Assembly: GCF_010686765.1 (NCBI RefSeq)
Contig: NZ_JAAGWF010000008.1
Location: 62,001 to 126,000, forward strand
Length of the DNA: 64,000 bases
From: Geodermatophilus sabuli
Lineage (GTDB): Bacteria; Actinomycetota; Actinomycetes; Mycobacteriales; Geodermatophilaceae
Direction: 5' to 3'
Under the pieces are notes generated by a model that was not told where the DNA came from, made no database searches, and saw nothing but the letters and a program-made list of their open reading frames with translations. Positions 33,651 to 42,178 of this stretch are shown here, in pieces. How positions within the stretch are numbered: position 1 is the stretch's first letter; every line of letters starts with the position of its first letter. The translations under genes were made by a program, and so were the position numbers.

Positions 33651-34745
33651 GTGGCTGACACGGTGCGGGCCGCGGTCCAGCTCGGCCCGCGGCGGATCGA
33701 GGTCCAGGAGTTCCCGAGGCCGGTGATCGGACCGGACGAGGGTCTGGTGCGGATCGAGGCCAACGGCGTGTGCGGCAGCGACGTCGAGCAGTACAAGGGC
33801 GCGCTCGGCAACCGCGAGTACCCGACGATCCCCGGGCACGAGCCGATCGGCGTGGTCGAGGAGATCGGCGAGCGGGCCGCCGAGCGGCTGGGCGTGCAGG
33901 TCGGCGACCGGGTCGTCGTGGAGATCATCGCCGCCTGCCGGTCCTGCCGGCGCTGCCTGTCGGGCAAGGCCCAGTCCTGCCAGAACCGCTACGGCACGCA
34001 CGGGGTCTCCCCGGTCAGCCACGCGCCCAGCCTGTGGGGTGGGCTGGCCGAGTACCTGTACCTGTCGCCGGGCTCGATGGTGCACCGGATGCGCAACGAC
34101 GTGCCGATCGATCTCGCGGCCACCTTCAACCCCCTGGCCGCCGGCATCCGCTGGTGCTACCGGCTGGGCGGGACGCAGCTCGGCGACACCGTGCTCGTGC
34201 TCGGTGCCGGCCAGCGCGGCCTGGCCTCGGTCATCGCGGCGAAGGCGGTCGGCGCGGAGACGGTGATCGTCACGGGCCTGGCCGCGGACGCGCACAAGCT
34301 GGCCCTCGCCCGGGAGCTCGGCGCCGACCACACGATCGTGGTCGACGAGGAGGACACCGTCGCCCGGGTCACCGAGATCACCGACGGCGAGATGGCCGAC
34401 GTCGTCCTCGAGCTGACCCCGATGGCCGCCGGGCCGGTGACCGACGCGCTCAGGAGCGTGCGGCACGGGGGCCGGGTGGTGCTCGCCGGGCTCAAGGGCG
34501 GGCGTGAGATCCCGTTCGTGAGCGACCTGGTCATCCAGCGGGCGGCCACCGTCGTCGGCGCCTACGGGGTCGACTCGCAGGGCTACGAGGACGCCATCCG
34601 GATCATCGAGTCCGGCCGCCACCCGCTGGAGAGGCTGCACACCCACGCGTTCGGACTCGACGACGCGGCGCTCGCCCTCGAGACGCTGGCCGGCGAGGTC
34701 CCGGGGGAGCGGGCCGTCGCGGTGTCGGTCCAGCCGTGGCTCTGA
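33651..34745 (+). CDS. Zinc-dependent medium-chain alcohol dehydrogenase
   Basis: A 364-residue MDR enzyme. Catalytic zinc ligands C41 (NGVCGSD) and H63-E64 (PGHEPIG) are present, the structural zinc site is complete (C96, C99, C102, C110), and the Rossmann motif VLVLGAGQRG lies near 178-187. It oxidises a hydroxyl group with NAD(P)+; the threonine/sorbitol dehydrogenase branch is the closest style. GTG at 33651 follows GGAGGGGTCACGCC. It is 27 bp downstream of the first binding protein and followed by a terminator, so both form one unit. A hydroxylated substrate brought in by the importer is the natural guess. Confidence 0.92.
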   Translation: MADTVRAAVQLGPRRIEVQEFPRPVIGPDEGLVRIEANGVCGSDVEQYKGALGNREYPTIPGHEPIGVVEEIGERAAERLGVQVGDRVVVEIIAACRSCRRCLSGKAQSCQNRYGTHGVSPVSHAPSLWGGLAEYLYLSPGSMVHRMRNDVPIDLAATFNPLAAGIRWCYRLGGTQLGDTVLVLGAGQRGLASVIAAKAVGAETVIVTGLAADAHKLALARELGADHTIVVDEEDTVARVTEITDGEMADVVLELTPMAAGPVTDALRSVRHGGRVVLAGLKGGREIPFVSDLVIQRAATVVGAYGVDSQGYEDAIRIIESGRHPLERLHTHAFGLDDAALALETLAGEVPGERAVAVSVQPWL

Positions 34746-34785
34746 CGCCGTCCCGAGGGCGGCGTCCGAGCCGTCCCTGAACCGG

Positions 34786-34814
34786 CCGTCGCCCGCCGCC
34801 GCGACGGGCGACGG
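34786..34814 (+). terminator. Hairpin terminator after the alcohol dehydrogenase
   Basis: CCGTCGCCCG (34786-34795) and CGGGCGACGG (34805-34814) form a perfect 10-bp stem with a 9-base loop. A weaker 7-bp hairpin (34744-34766) precedes it. It separates the first unit from the operator and promoter of the second binding-protein gene. Confidence 0.7.
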
Positions 34815-34820
34815 CGGGTT

Positions 34821-34871
34821 GTTCCGTGCCGCGGGAAAGGGGCTTGGCCCCGCCCGGGGCTGCCGTAGGAA
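34821..34871 (+). promoter_or_regulatory. IclR-type operator and sigma70-like promoter before the second binding-protein gene
   Basis: GTTCCGTGCCGCGGGAA (34821-34837) is the third copy of the 17-bp palindrome. It is followed by TTGGCC (34844-34849), a 16-base spacer and TAGGAA (34866-34871). The palindrome ends six bases before the -35, a position suited to an activator, and the -10 starts 29 bases after it, as at the other sites. Confidence 0.62.
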
Positions 34872-34968
34872 TGAGTTCCTCCGGCTGTGCCGTGGCTCAC
34901 CCCACCCGGAGCCGCCGGGTCGGAGGGGCGGCCCGACGAGCGAGAACCCACGACGAGGAAGCGAGCCC

Positions 34969-36555
34969 ATGTCGAAGAGGACGTTGCCGCGGCTGACCAC
35001 CCTGGCGTGCGCCGCACTGCTGGTGGCCGGGTGCGGGAGTGGCAGTGACTCGGGGGACGACGCGGCGGCGGCCGGGGGCGCCGGCTGCGAGGCCCAGCAG
35101 GGCGGCACGCTGACGGTGCAGCAGCCGTTCGAGCCGGGCCGCGGGCTCAACTTCCTGGTGACCGACGACCCCTCGCTCATGCAGATCATGTCCGGGACCG
35201 TCTACAGCAAGCTGCTGGAGGTCGACCCGGAGTCCGAGGAGTACGCGCTCACCGGCGACCTGGCCACCGAGTGGGAGGTCTCCGAGGACGGCCTGACCTA
35301 CACCTTCCAGCTCCGGGACGACGTCGTCTGGCAGGACATCGCCCCCGTCAGCGGCCGCCCCTTCACCGCCGACGACGTGGTCGCCACCTTCGAGGGCCTC
35401 AAGGCCAGCCAGTCGCCGCACAAGTGGATGGCCGAGCCGATCGCCAGCGTGACCGCCGAGGGTGACTCCACCGTCGTCTTCCAGCTCAGCCAGCCCTACG
35501 CGCCGTTCCTGGACTACATGGCGCACCACTTCAACGTCATCCTGCCGCGCGAGGGCGTGGAGGGTCAGTTCGACATGGGGACGACGGCGATCGGCACCGG
35601 GCCCTACATGGTCGCCGAGCACACCCCGGACGTGGAGTGGGTGCTCGAGCGCAACCCCGACTACTTCGGCGAGGCCTTCCTCGACGAGATCCGGCTGCCC
35701 GTCATCAGCGACACCGCGGCGGTCACCGCGGCGCTGCGCAGCGGCCGGCTGGACATCGCCACGGTCCCCTTCGACGTCGCCGAGAACACCTTCGCCGACA
35801 CCCCCGACTTCCAGCTCATCGAGCAGCCCTCGAACCTGGTCAGCTTCGACATCAACACGACGGCCGAGCCGTTCACCGACGTCCGCGTGCGGCGCGCCAT
35901 CGCGATGGCCATCGACTGGGAGGGCATGGGCGAGAGCATCCGCGGCCGGTACAACGCGACCTCGCTGCTGCGGCCCGACATCTCGCCGGCGGCGCTGACC
36001 GAGGAGGAGCTCGCGGAGGTGCGTCCGTACGACCCGGAGCAGGCCCGCGAGCTGCTCGCCGAGGCCGGCTACCCGGACGGGTTCTCCACCACCCTGCTGG
36101 TGCAGCAGCTCAGCGAGTCCGACGTGCGGGAGGGCGAGTGGATCGTCGCCGACCTGGCCGAGGTCGGCATCGAGGTGGAGATCCAGATCCAGGACCCCGC
36201 GACGGCGGTCGGCCGGCGGCGCGAGCAGCAGTACGACCTGAGCAAGGCCGCGCGGTCGGTGATCTTCCCCGACCAGACGATCCAGGACTACCGGACCGGC
36301 TCGCGGGAGAACTACGCCGCGATCAGCGACCCCGAGGTCGACCGGATGATCGCCGAGTCGCGGGCCGAGCTCGACGAGGAGGCACGCAACGAGATGTACC
36401 GAGAGTTCCAGCGCTACATGGAGACCGAGGTCGCCGCGTCGTTCCTGCCGGTGCAGTACTACCAGTTCTGGGTGGCGAGCAGCCGGGTGGCGAACTACCA
36501 GCAGTCGCCGATCTACCAGGGCAGCCTCTACGCCGACATGTGGGTCTGCGAGTGA
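34969..36555 (+). CDS. ABC importer substrate-binding lipoprotein, family 5 (second paralogue)
   Basis: A 528-residue paralogue of the protein at 32040 with the same landmarks (EWEVSEDGLTYTFQL, GRPFTADDVVATF, GPYMVAEHTPDVEWVL, RVRRAIAMAIDW) and the same C-terminal 18 residues. The lipobox is LLVAGC. The N-terminal pocket-lining segments differ (FEPGRGLNFLVTDDPS against FELATTANFFESIDPS), so ligand preference may differ slightly. ATG at 34969 follows GAGGAAGCG. It is the first gene of the unit that encodes the rest of the importer, coupled by GTGA to the dehydrogenase. Confidence 0.93.
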   Translation: MSKRTLPRLTTLACAALLVAGCGSGSDSGDDAAAAGGAGCEAQQGGTLTVQQPFEPGRGLNFLVTDDPSLMQIMSGTVYSKLLEVDPESEEYALTGDLATEWEVSEDGLTYTFQLRDDVVWQDIAPVSGRPFTADDVVATFEGLKASQSPHKWMAEPIASVTAEGDSTVVFQLSQPYAPFLDYMAHHFNVILPREGVEGQFDMGTTAIGTGPYMVAEHTPDVEWVLERNPDYFGEAFLDEIRLPVISDTAAVTAALRSGRLDIATVPFDVAENTFADTPDFQLIEQPSNLVSFDINTTAEPFTDVRVRRAIAMAIDWEGMGESIRGRYNATSLLRPDISPAALTEEELAEVRPYDPEQARELLAEAGYPDGFSTTLLVQQLSESDVREGEWIVADLAEVGIEVEIQIQDPATAVGRRREQQYDLSKAARSVIFPDQTIQDYRTGSRENYAAISDPEVDRMIAESRAELDEEARNEMYREFQRYMETEVAASFLPVQYYQFWVASSRVANYQQSPIYQGSLYADMWVCE

Positions 36556-37340
36556 CCGCGCCGGGCCTGCGACTGGCTGGGAAGGTCGCCGTCATCACCG
36601 GCGCCGGGTCGGGCATCGGCCGGGAGGCGTCGGTGCGGTTCGCCCGTGCGGGTGCCTCGGTGATCGTCGCCGACCGCGCCGAGGACCTCGGCAAGGCGAC
36701 CGAGGAGCAGGTGACGGGCGAGGGCGGTGCCGCCCTCTTCGTGCCCTGCGACGTGACCGACCCCGATTCGGTGGCCGCCACGGTGGCCACCGGCGTCGAG
36801 CGGTTCGGGCAGCTCGACGTCGTCTACAACAACGCCGGGGGCTCGACCGCCAACGACGGCGCCGTGCACGAGGTGCCCATCGACGAGTGGTGGCGGGCGC
36901 TCAACGTCGACCTGTACGGCACCTTCCTGGTGTCCCGGTTCGCCATCCCGCACCTGCTCGACCGCGGCGGCAGCGTCATCAACACCTCGTCGGCGGCCGG
37001 CCTGATGGGCGTGGACCCGGGTCGCTCGGCCTACTCGGCCGCCAAGGGCGGGGTCATCGCCCTCACCCGCGCGATGGCCGCCTCCTACGCCAAGCACGGC
37101 ATCCGGGTGAACGCGATCGCCCCCGGCGGGACGGCGACCGACCGGATCAAGGACGCGTTCGCCCGGACCGGCCGCGAGCTGCCCACCGGCGGGCCGGGCA
37201 TCCCCGTGATCGGGCAGCCGTCCGACATCGCCAACGCCGCGTTGTTCCTGGCCTCCGACGAGGCCCGCATGGTCACCGGCCAGGTGCTGGCCGTCGACGG
37301 CGGGTCGACGACGACCCGCTCGATGGGGTCGGCGCGGTGA
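36552..37340 (+). CDS. Short-chain dehydrogenase/reductase (SDR)
   Basis: A 262-residue classical SDR. The cofactor motif TGAGSGIG is at 16-23, NNAGG at 93-97, the catalytic Ser in NTSSAAG near 146, and Y161-x3-K165 in SAYSAAKGG. An Asp at the end of strand 2 (VADRAEDL) favours NAD(H). It oxidises a secondary alcohol or reduces a ketone. GTG at 36552 overlaps the binding-protein stop by four bases, and its own stop overlaps the ATPase GTG in the same way, so it is firmly part of the importer operon. Confidence 0.93.
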   Translation: MTAPGLRLAGKVAVITGAGSGIGREASVRFARAGASVIVADRAEDLGKATEEQVTGEGGAALFVPCDVTDPDSVAATVATGVERFGQLDVVYNNAGGSTANDGAVHEVPIDEWWRALNVDLYGTFLVSRFAIPHLLDRGGSVINTSSAAGLMGVDPGRSAYSAAKGGVIALTRAMAASYAKHGIRVNAIAPGGTATDRIKDAFARTGRELPTGGPGIPVIGQPSDIANAALFLASDEARMVTGQVLAVDGGSTTTRSMGSAR

Positions 37341-38392
37341 CCGGGACCGTTCCCCTGCTCGAGGTGACCAACCTCCGCGTCCGCTTCCCCACCCGGCAGG
37401 GGCCGGTGGAGGCGGTGAGCGACGTGTCCTTCGACGTCCACCCCGGCGAGACCGTGGCGGTCGTGGGGGAGTCGGGGTCGGGGAAGAGCGTGACCGCGCT
37501 GGCGGTGATGGGCCTGCTGGACTCCGGCCGGGTCGAGGGCGGCTCGATCCGCTACCGCGACGAGGACCTCGCCTCGGTGGGGACCAAGCGGATGCGGGAG
37601 ATCCGGGGCGAGGAGATCGCCATGGTCTTCCAGAACCCGATGACGGCCCTGGACCCGCTCTACACCGTCGGCAACCAGATCGTCGAGGCGATCCGGCTGC
37701 ACCGGGAGACCGGCCGCAAGGAGGCGCAGCAACGGGCGGTGGACCTGCTGCGGGAGGTCGGCCTGCCCGACCCGGAGCGGCGGGCCCGCTCCTACCCGCA
37801 CGAGCTCTCCGGCGGGCAGCAGCAGCGGGTGATGATCGCGATCGCGCTGGCCTGCAACCCCTCGCTGCTCATCGCGGACGAGCCCACCACCGCCCTCGAC
37901 GTCACGGTCGAGGCCCAGATCCTGCGGCTGATGCGCACGCTGCAGCGTGACCACGGCACCGCGATGCTCTTCATCACCCACGACATGGGCGTGGTGGCGG
38001 AGATGGCCGACCGGGTGGTGGTCATGTACGCGGGCAAGGTGGTCGAGCAGGGCCGGGTCGAGGACGTGCTGAACGACCCGCAGAACCCCTACACACGGGC
38101 ACTGCTCGCCTCCATCCCCAGCCCGACGATCAGCCGCGACGCGCTCATGCCGGCGATCCGCGGTGCGGTGCCGAGCCTGCTCGAGACGCCGTCGGGCTGC
38201 CGCTTCCACCCGCGGTGCCCCGAGGCCTTCGACCGGTGCCCGACCGAGGAGCCACCCCTGTTCGACATCGCAGCCGGCCGGGACAGCCGCTGCTGGCTGC
38301 ACGACCGGACGCCTGCCGGGGCCGTCCGGGGCAGGGCCGCCGGCCCCTCCGGTGAGGGCGCGAGCGCACTGGGGGTCGGACGTGCAGGCTGA
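37337..38392 (+). CDS. Opp/Dpp-type ABC importer ATPase (DppD-like)
   Basis: A 351-residue ATPase with Walker A GESGSGKS at 44-51, Q-loop MVFQNPMTALDP, signature LSGGQQQRVMIAIAL, Walker B LLIADEPTTALDV and the switch His in FITHDMGVVAE. The C-terminal oligopeptide/dipeptide extension (PSGCRFHPRCPEAFDRCP) carries a Cys cluster that in several family members holds an iron-sulfur cluster. It pairs with the DppF-like ATPase at 38382 beneath the two permeases. GTG at 37337 overlaps the upstream stop by four bases. Confidence 0.95.
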   Translation: MTGTVPLLEVTNLRVRFPTRQGPVEAVSDVSFDVHPGETVAVVGESGSGKSVTALAVMGLLDSGRVEGGSIRYRDEDLASVGTKRMREIRGEEIAMVFQNPMTALDPLYTVGNQIVEAIRLHRETGRKEAQQRAVDLLREVGLPDPERRARSYPHELSGGQQQRVMIAIALACNPSLLIADEPTTALDVTVEAQILRLMRTLQRDHGTAMLFITHDMGVVAEMADRVVVMYAGKVVEQGRVEDVLNDPQNPYTRALLASIPSPTISRDALMPAIRGAVPSLLETPSGCRFHPRCPEAFDRCPTEEPPLFDIAAGRDSRCWLHDRTPAGAVRGRAAGPSGEGASALGVGRAG

Positions 38393-39428
38393 CCCGGCGG
38401 TCCGAGACCCCGACCGCGTGGCGGACGCTGGGACGCCGCTGCTCGAGGCGCGGGACCTGGTGAAGCACTACCAGATCCGCAAGGGCGTGCTCGGCCGACC
38501 GGTGGGCACGGTGCACGCCGTCGACGGCATCTCCTTCGCCATCCCGCGGGGGAAGACCGTGGGCCTGGTCGGGGAGTCCGGCTCGGGGAAGTCGACCGCG
38601 GCCCGGCTGGTCTCCCGGCTGATCGAGCCGACGTCGGGCGAGGTCCGCTTCGACGGCCAGGACGTGCTGGCCATGCGCGGCAAGGAGGTCAAGGCGCTGC
38701 GCCGCCGCATGCAGATGGTGTTCCAGGACCCGTTCGGGTCGCTGAACCCGCGGCTCACCGTGGGCGACATCGTCGGGGAGCCGCTGGAGGTGCACCGCGT
38801 CGCCTCGGGGCGGGCGCGGACCGATCGGGTGGTGGAGGTGCTGGAGACCGTCGGCCTGTCCGGCCGGGACCTGCACAAGTTCCCGCACCAGTTCTCCGGC
38901 GGTCAGGCGCAGCGGATCGGCATCGCGCGGGCACTGGCGACCAACCCCGACCTGATCATCTGCGACGAGGCCGTGTCGGCCCTCGACGTGTCCGTGCAGG
39001 CGCAGGTGCTCAACCTGCTCAAGCGCCTGCAGCGCGAGCTGGGCCTGTCCTACCTGTTCATCGCGCACGACCTCAACGTGGTGCGGTACATGGCCGACGA
39101 GCTGTGCGTCATGTACATGGGCGAGATCGTCGAGCGCGGCGACGGTGACGCGGTCTTCGCCGATCCCCAGCACCCGTACACCCAGATGCTGCTCGCGGCG
39201 ATCCCCGGCCACGACCCGGTCACCGCCCGCGCCCAGGAACGCGGCGTGGCCACCGGCGAGGTGCCCAGCGCCAGCGCCCCGCCCAGCGGTTGCCGCTTCC
39301 ACACCCGGTGCCCGGCCGTCTTCGACCGGTGCCCCACCGAGCACCCGCCGCTCTACGACGCGGGCCAGCCCGGCCGGGTGGCGGCGTGTCACCTCCTCGA
39401 CGAACCCCGGCAGGTGCAGCGCGCATGA
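38382..39428 (+). CDS. Opp/Dpp-type ABC importer ATPase (DppF-like)
   Basis: A 348-residue ATPase with Walker A GESGSGKST at 64-72, Q-loop MVFQDPFGSLNPR, signature FSGGQAQRIGIARAL, Walker B LIICDEAVSALDV and FIAHDLNVVRYMAD. The C-terminal SGCRFHTRCPAVFDRCP extension is again present. GTG at 38382 follows GGGGGTCGGA and overlaps the DppD gene by 11 bases; GTG at 38418 is a shorter alternative. Walker B has DEA instead of the usual DEP, a tolerated variant. Confidence 0.95.
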   Translation: MQADPAVRDPDRVADAGTPLLEARDLVKHYQIRKGVLGRPVGTVHAVDGISFAIPRGKTVGLVGESGSGKSTAARLVSRLIEPTSGEVRFDGQDVLAMRGKEVKALRRRMQMVFQDPFGSLNPRLTVGDIVGEPLEVHRVASGRARTDRVVEVLETVGLSGRDLHKFPHQFSGGQAQRIGIARALATNPDLIICDEAVSALDVSVQAQVLNLLKRLQRELGLSYLFIAHDLNVVRYMADELCVMYMGEIVERGDGDAVFADPQHPYTQMLLAAIPGHDPVTARAQERGVATGEVPSASAPPSGCRFHTRCPAVFDRCPTEHPPLYDAGQPGRVAACHLLDEPRQVQRA

Positions 39429-40387
39429 TCCGCTACGTCCTCGGCCGCCTCGTCTACGGCCTGGTGGTCCTCGCCCTCGTCACCGTCTTCGTGTTCGTCG
39501 CGATCACCTTCATCCCCAGTGACGCCGTCGACGTCATGCTCGCCGACACCGGCGCCACCGAGGAGCAGGCCGCGGCCATGCGGTCGGAGCTCGGTCTGGA
39601 CCGCCCGGTATGGGAGCAGCTCGGCAGCTTCCTCGGCAACGCCGTGCAGGGGGACTTCGGCCGCTCGTTCTACACCGACGAGCCGGTCGTCGACCTGTTC
39701 CTCGACCGGATACCGATCACCTTGCAGCTGGGTGGCCTGGCGCTGGTCATCGGCACCGTCCTCGGGCTGGTGCTGGGCATCATCGCCGCCGTCCGGCGGG
39801 GGACGGCGACCGACGGCGCCGTCCGGGTCACCGCGGTGACGTTCCTGTCGGTACCGAACTTCGTCCTCGGACTGCTCATCCTCACCGCGCTCGGGCTCTG
39901 GTTCGCCTGGTCCCCGCCGTTCGTCTACCGGGGGCCGACCGAGGACTTCGTGTCCTGGGCGCAGCACATGGCGATCCCCGCGATCGCCCTGGGGACGGCG
40001 TCCATGGCCGGCATCACCCGGATGACCCGGTCCTCGCTGCTGGAGAACCTCGGCTCCCAGTACATCCGGACCGTCCGCGCCAAGGGCGCCGGCGAACGGC
40101 TGGTGCTGTTCAAGCACGCGATGCGCAACTCGGTGATCGCCGTGCTGACCCTGATCGGGGTGGACCTGGCCACCGTCCTCGGCGGGACCGTGATCCTCGA
40201 GCAGATGTTCTCGCTGCCGGGCACCGGCCAGCTCGTCTACCAGGCCGTGCTCGACCGCGACTACCCGGTCGTGATCGCCTGCACGATCTTCTACGCGGGC
40301 CTGTTCATCGTCACGATGATCATCATCGACCTGCTGTACGCCTTCATCGATCCCCGGATCCGAGCGGCCAGGGAGGCCGGCAGATGA
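39425..40387 (+). CDS. Opp/Dpp-type ABC importer permease (DppB-like)
   Basis: A 320-residue inner-membrane permease with an N-terminal TM start (IRYVLGRLVYGLVVLALVTV), a large periplasm-side loop with FGRSFYTDEPV, and five further TM helices. The EAA-type coupling loop is RTVRAKGAGERLVLFKHAMRN. It forms the translocation pore with the DppC-like protein. ATG at 39425 overlaps the upstream stop (ATGA). Confidence 0.95.
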   Translation: MIRYVLGRLVYGLVVLALVTVFVFVAITFIPSDAVDVMLADTGATEEQAAAMRSELGLDRPVWEQLGSFLGNAVQGDFGRSFYTDEPVVDLFLDRIPITLQLGGLALVIGTVLGLVLGIIAAVRRGTATDGAVRVTAVTFLSVPNFVLGLLILTALGLWFAWSPPFVYRGPTEDFVSWAQHMAIPAIALGTASMAGITRMTRSSLLENLGSQYIRTVRAKGAGERLVLFKHAMRNSVIAVLTLIGVDLATVLGGTVILEQMFSLPGTGQLVYQAVLDRDYPVVIACTIFYAGLFIVTMIIIDLLYAFIDPRIRAAREAGR

Positions 40388-41343
40388 GCAGCGACGTGGC
40401 GGGCAGCCCGCTCGCACCGGTCGTCCCGGACCAGCCGCGGTCCGGCGACCGCACCCCGCCGACCCCGAGCAGCTCGGAGGCGCCTCCGCGCCGGCGCGGG
40501 GCGGCCGCCGCCTGGGCCGGCCTCAAGCGGTTCATCCGCACCGAGAAGCTCGGCGCGGTCAGCCTGGCGCTCATCACGGTCTTCGTGGTCATGGCGGTGT
40601 TCGCGCCGCTGCTGGCGCCCTACGACCCGCTGCAGCAGTTCCGGCGCAACCTGACCGAGGCGCCCTCGGGCACCTTCTGGCTGGGCACCGACGACCTCGG
40701 CCGCGACGTGCTGAGCCGGCTCATCTACGGCGCACGGTCGTCGATGATCGTCAGCGTCGTCACCACGGTCGTCAGCCTCGTGCTCGGCACCCTCATCGGC
40801 GTCACGTCGGGTTTCCTCGGCAAGCGCAAGGACATGGTCATCCAGCGGCTCATGGACGCCATCCAGTCCGTGCCGCCGCTGGTGCTGCTGCTCTTCCTCG
40901 CGGTGGTGCTCACCCCGTCGATGTCCAGCACGATCATCGCCCTCACGATCGTGATCACCCCGTCGTTCAACCGGGTGGCCCGCGCCGAGACGATGCGGAT
41001 CCGCGAGGAGACCTACATCGAGGCCGCCCGTGCCACCGGCTCCTCCTCGCTGCGGACCATGGTCAAGCACGTGCTGCCCAACATGGCCGCACCGATGATG
41101 ACGATGGCCTCGCTGCTGTTCGCCGGCGTGATCATCGCGGAGTCGGCGCTGAGCTTCCTGGGCATCGGGACGCCGCCGCCGACCCCCTCGTGGGGCGGCA
41201 TGCTCTCCAGCGGCGCCCGCTACGTGGAGCTCGCGCCGTGGATGATCATCGCGCCGGGGCTCATCCTGTCCGTCGCGGTCTTCGCCTTCAACCTGCTCGG
41301 GGACGCGCTGCGCGACTTCTTCGACCCGCGGCTGCAGCGCTGA
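40384..41343 (+). CDS. Opp/Dpp-type ABC importer permease (DppC-like)
   Basis: A 319-residue permease. A hydrophilic Pro/Ser-rich N-terminus of about 45 residues precedes TM1; then TFWLGTDDLGRDVLSRLIYGAR, the DppC signature, and the coupling loop YIEAARATGSSSLRTMVKHVL. The end ALRDFFDPRLQR is typical. ATG at 40384 overlaps the DppB stop (ATGA). It is the last gene of the importer operon and converges on the TetR gene. Confidence 0.95.
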   Translation: MSSDVAGSPLAPVVPDQPRSGDRTPPTPSSSEAPPRRRGAAAAWAGLKRFIRTEKLGAVSLALITVFVVMAVFAPLLAPYDPLQQFRRNLTEAPSGTFWLGTDDLGRDVLSRLIYGARSSMIVSVVTTVVSLVLGTLIGVTSGFLGKRKDMVIQRLMDAIQSVPPLVLLLFLAVVLTPSMSSTIIALTIVITPSFNRVARAETMRIREETYIEAARATGSSSLRTMVKHVLPNMAAPMMTMASLLFAGVIIAESALSFLGIGTPPPTPSWGGMLSSGARYVELAPWMIIAPGLILSVAVFAFNLLGDALRDFFDPRLQR

Positions 41344-41361
41344 CGTCGCCCCGCCCGGTGC

Positions 41362-42006
41362 TCAGCGGGCACCGGGCAGGTCGACCTCGCCGGTCAGGTA
41401 CCGCTGCAGCGTCGGCCCGATGGCCGCGGCCAGGTCCTCCCGCGACGCCGAGGCGATCGGCTCCAGCTGGATGACGTAGCGGGTCACGACCAGGCCGACC
41501 ACCTGGGAGGCCAGGAGCGCGCCGCGGGCCTGGCGCTCCTCGACCGGCATGTCGATCGAGCCGACGACCCGGCGGATGACCTTCGTGAGGACGAACTCCC
41601 GCAGCAGCCTGGCCGACCACTCGTGGTTCACCGCCGACCGGACCAGCGCGAGGATGCCGGGACGGGCCGGGCCGTCCCACAGCCGGAGCACCACGCGCAC
41701 GACGGCCGCGCCCCGGTCCTCGGGTGCCGCGGTGAGCACCTCGGGCAGCAGGTCGGCAGGGTCGACCGGCGCCTCGACGGCTGCCAGGAACAGCTTGTCC
41801 TTGGTGCCGAAGTAGTGGTGCACCAACGCCGGGTCGACGCCGGCCGCAGCGGCGATGCCGCGGACGGAGGCGCCGTCGAAGCCCCGCTCGGCGAACGCGG
41901 CCCGCGCCGCGGCGAGGACGGCGTCCCGGGTGCCCGGGTTCCCGGGTCGACGGCCGGGCGGGCGGCGGGGTTCGATCAGCTGGTCCTCCTCGGCAGGGGT
42001 CGCCAC
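41362..42006 (-). CDS. TetR-family transcriptional regulator
   Basis: A 214-residue regulator. The N-terminal helix-turn-helix reads TRDAVLAAARAAFAERGFDG, then VRGIAAAAGVDPALVHHYFGTK. The C-terminal ligand domain is helical. GTG at 42006 was chosen so that the HTH starts about 25 residues in. The gene is convergent with the importer operon (18-bp gap) and divergent from the SpoU gene. Because its promoter faces the other way, control of the importer is not implied; targets are unknown. Confidence 0.9.
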   Translation of the reverse strand: MATPAEEDQLIEPRRPPGRRPGNPGTRDAVLAAARAAFAERGFDGASVRGIAAAAGVDPALVHHYFGTKDKLFLAAVEAPVDPADLLPEVLTAAPEDRGAAVVRVVLRLWDGPARPGILALVRSAVNHEWSARLLREFVLTKVIRRVVGSIDMPVEERQARGALLASQVVGLVVTRYVIQLEPIASASREDLAAAIGPTLQRYLTGEVDLPGAR

Positions 42007-42178
42007 CGCCGGGGCGAGGACGAGCGGCGCGGCGGCGACCCCCGTCCCGGGGAGGTCCGCGCCGGGTGCACCCGATGCTGGATCAGTCCGCCACCCGCCG
42101 TCAACGCCGACCCCGGGCGGCGGGTCACGCGGTGGGCGGCCCGGGACCGGGACCGCGGCCGCTGGGAGGATCTCCGGC

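Noticed and set aside
31407-35189. A 1260-codon minus-strand open frame across the thioesterase, binding proteins and dehydrogenase
   Set aside because: Low-complexity Val/Asp/Leu/His composition and full overlap with several recognised genes in the other direction.
41362-42006. TetR protein as regulator of the importer operon
   Set aside because: It lies at the 3' end of the operon, convergent, with no shared promoter region; the palindromes upstream of the binding-protein genes are of IclR type.
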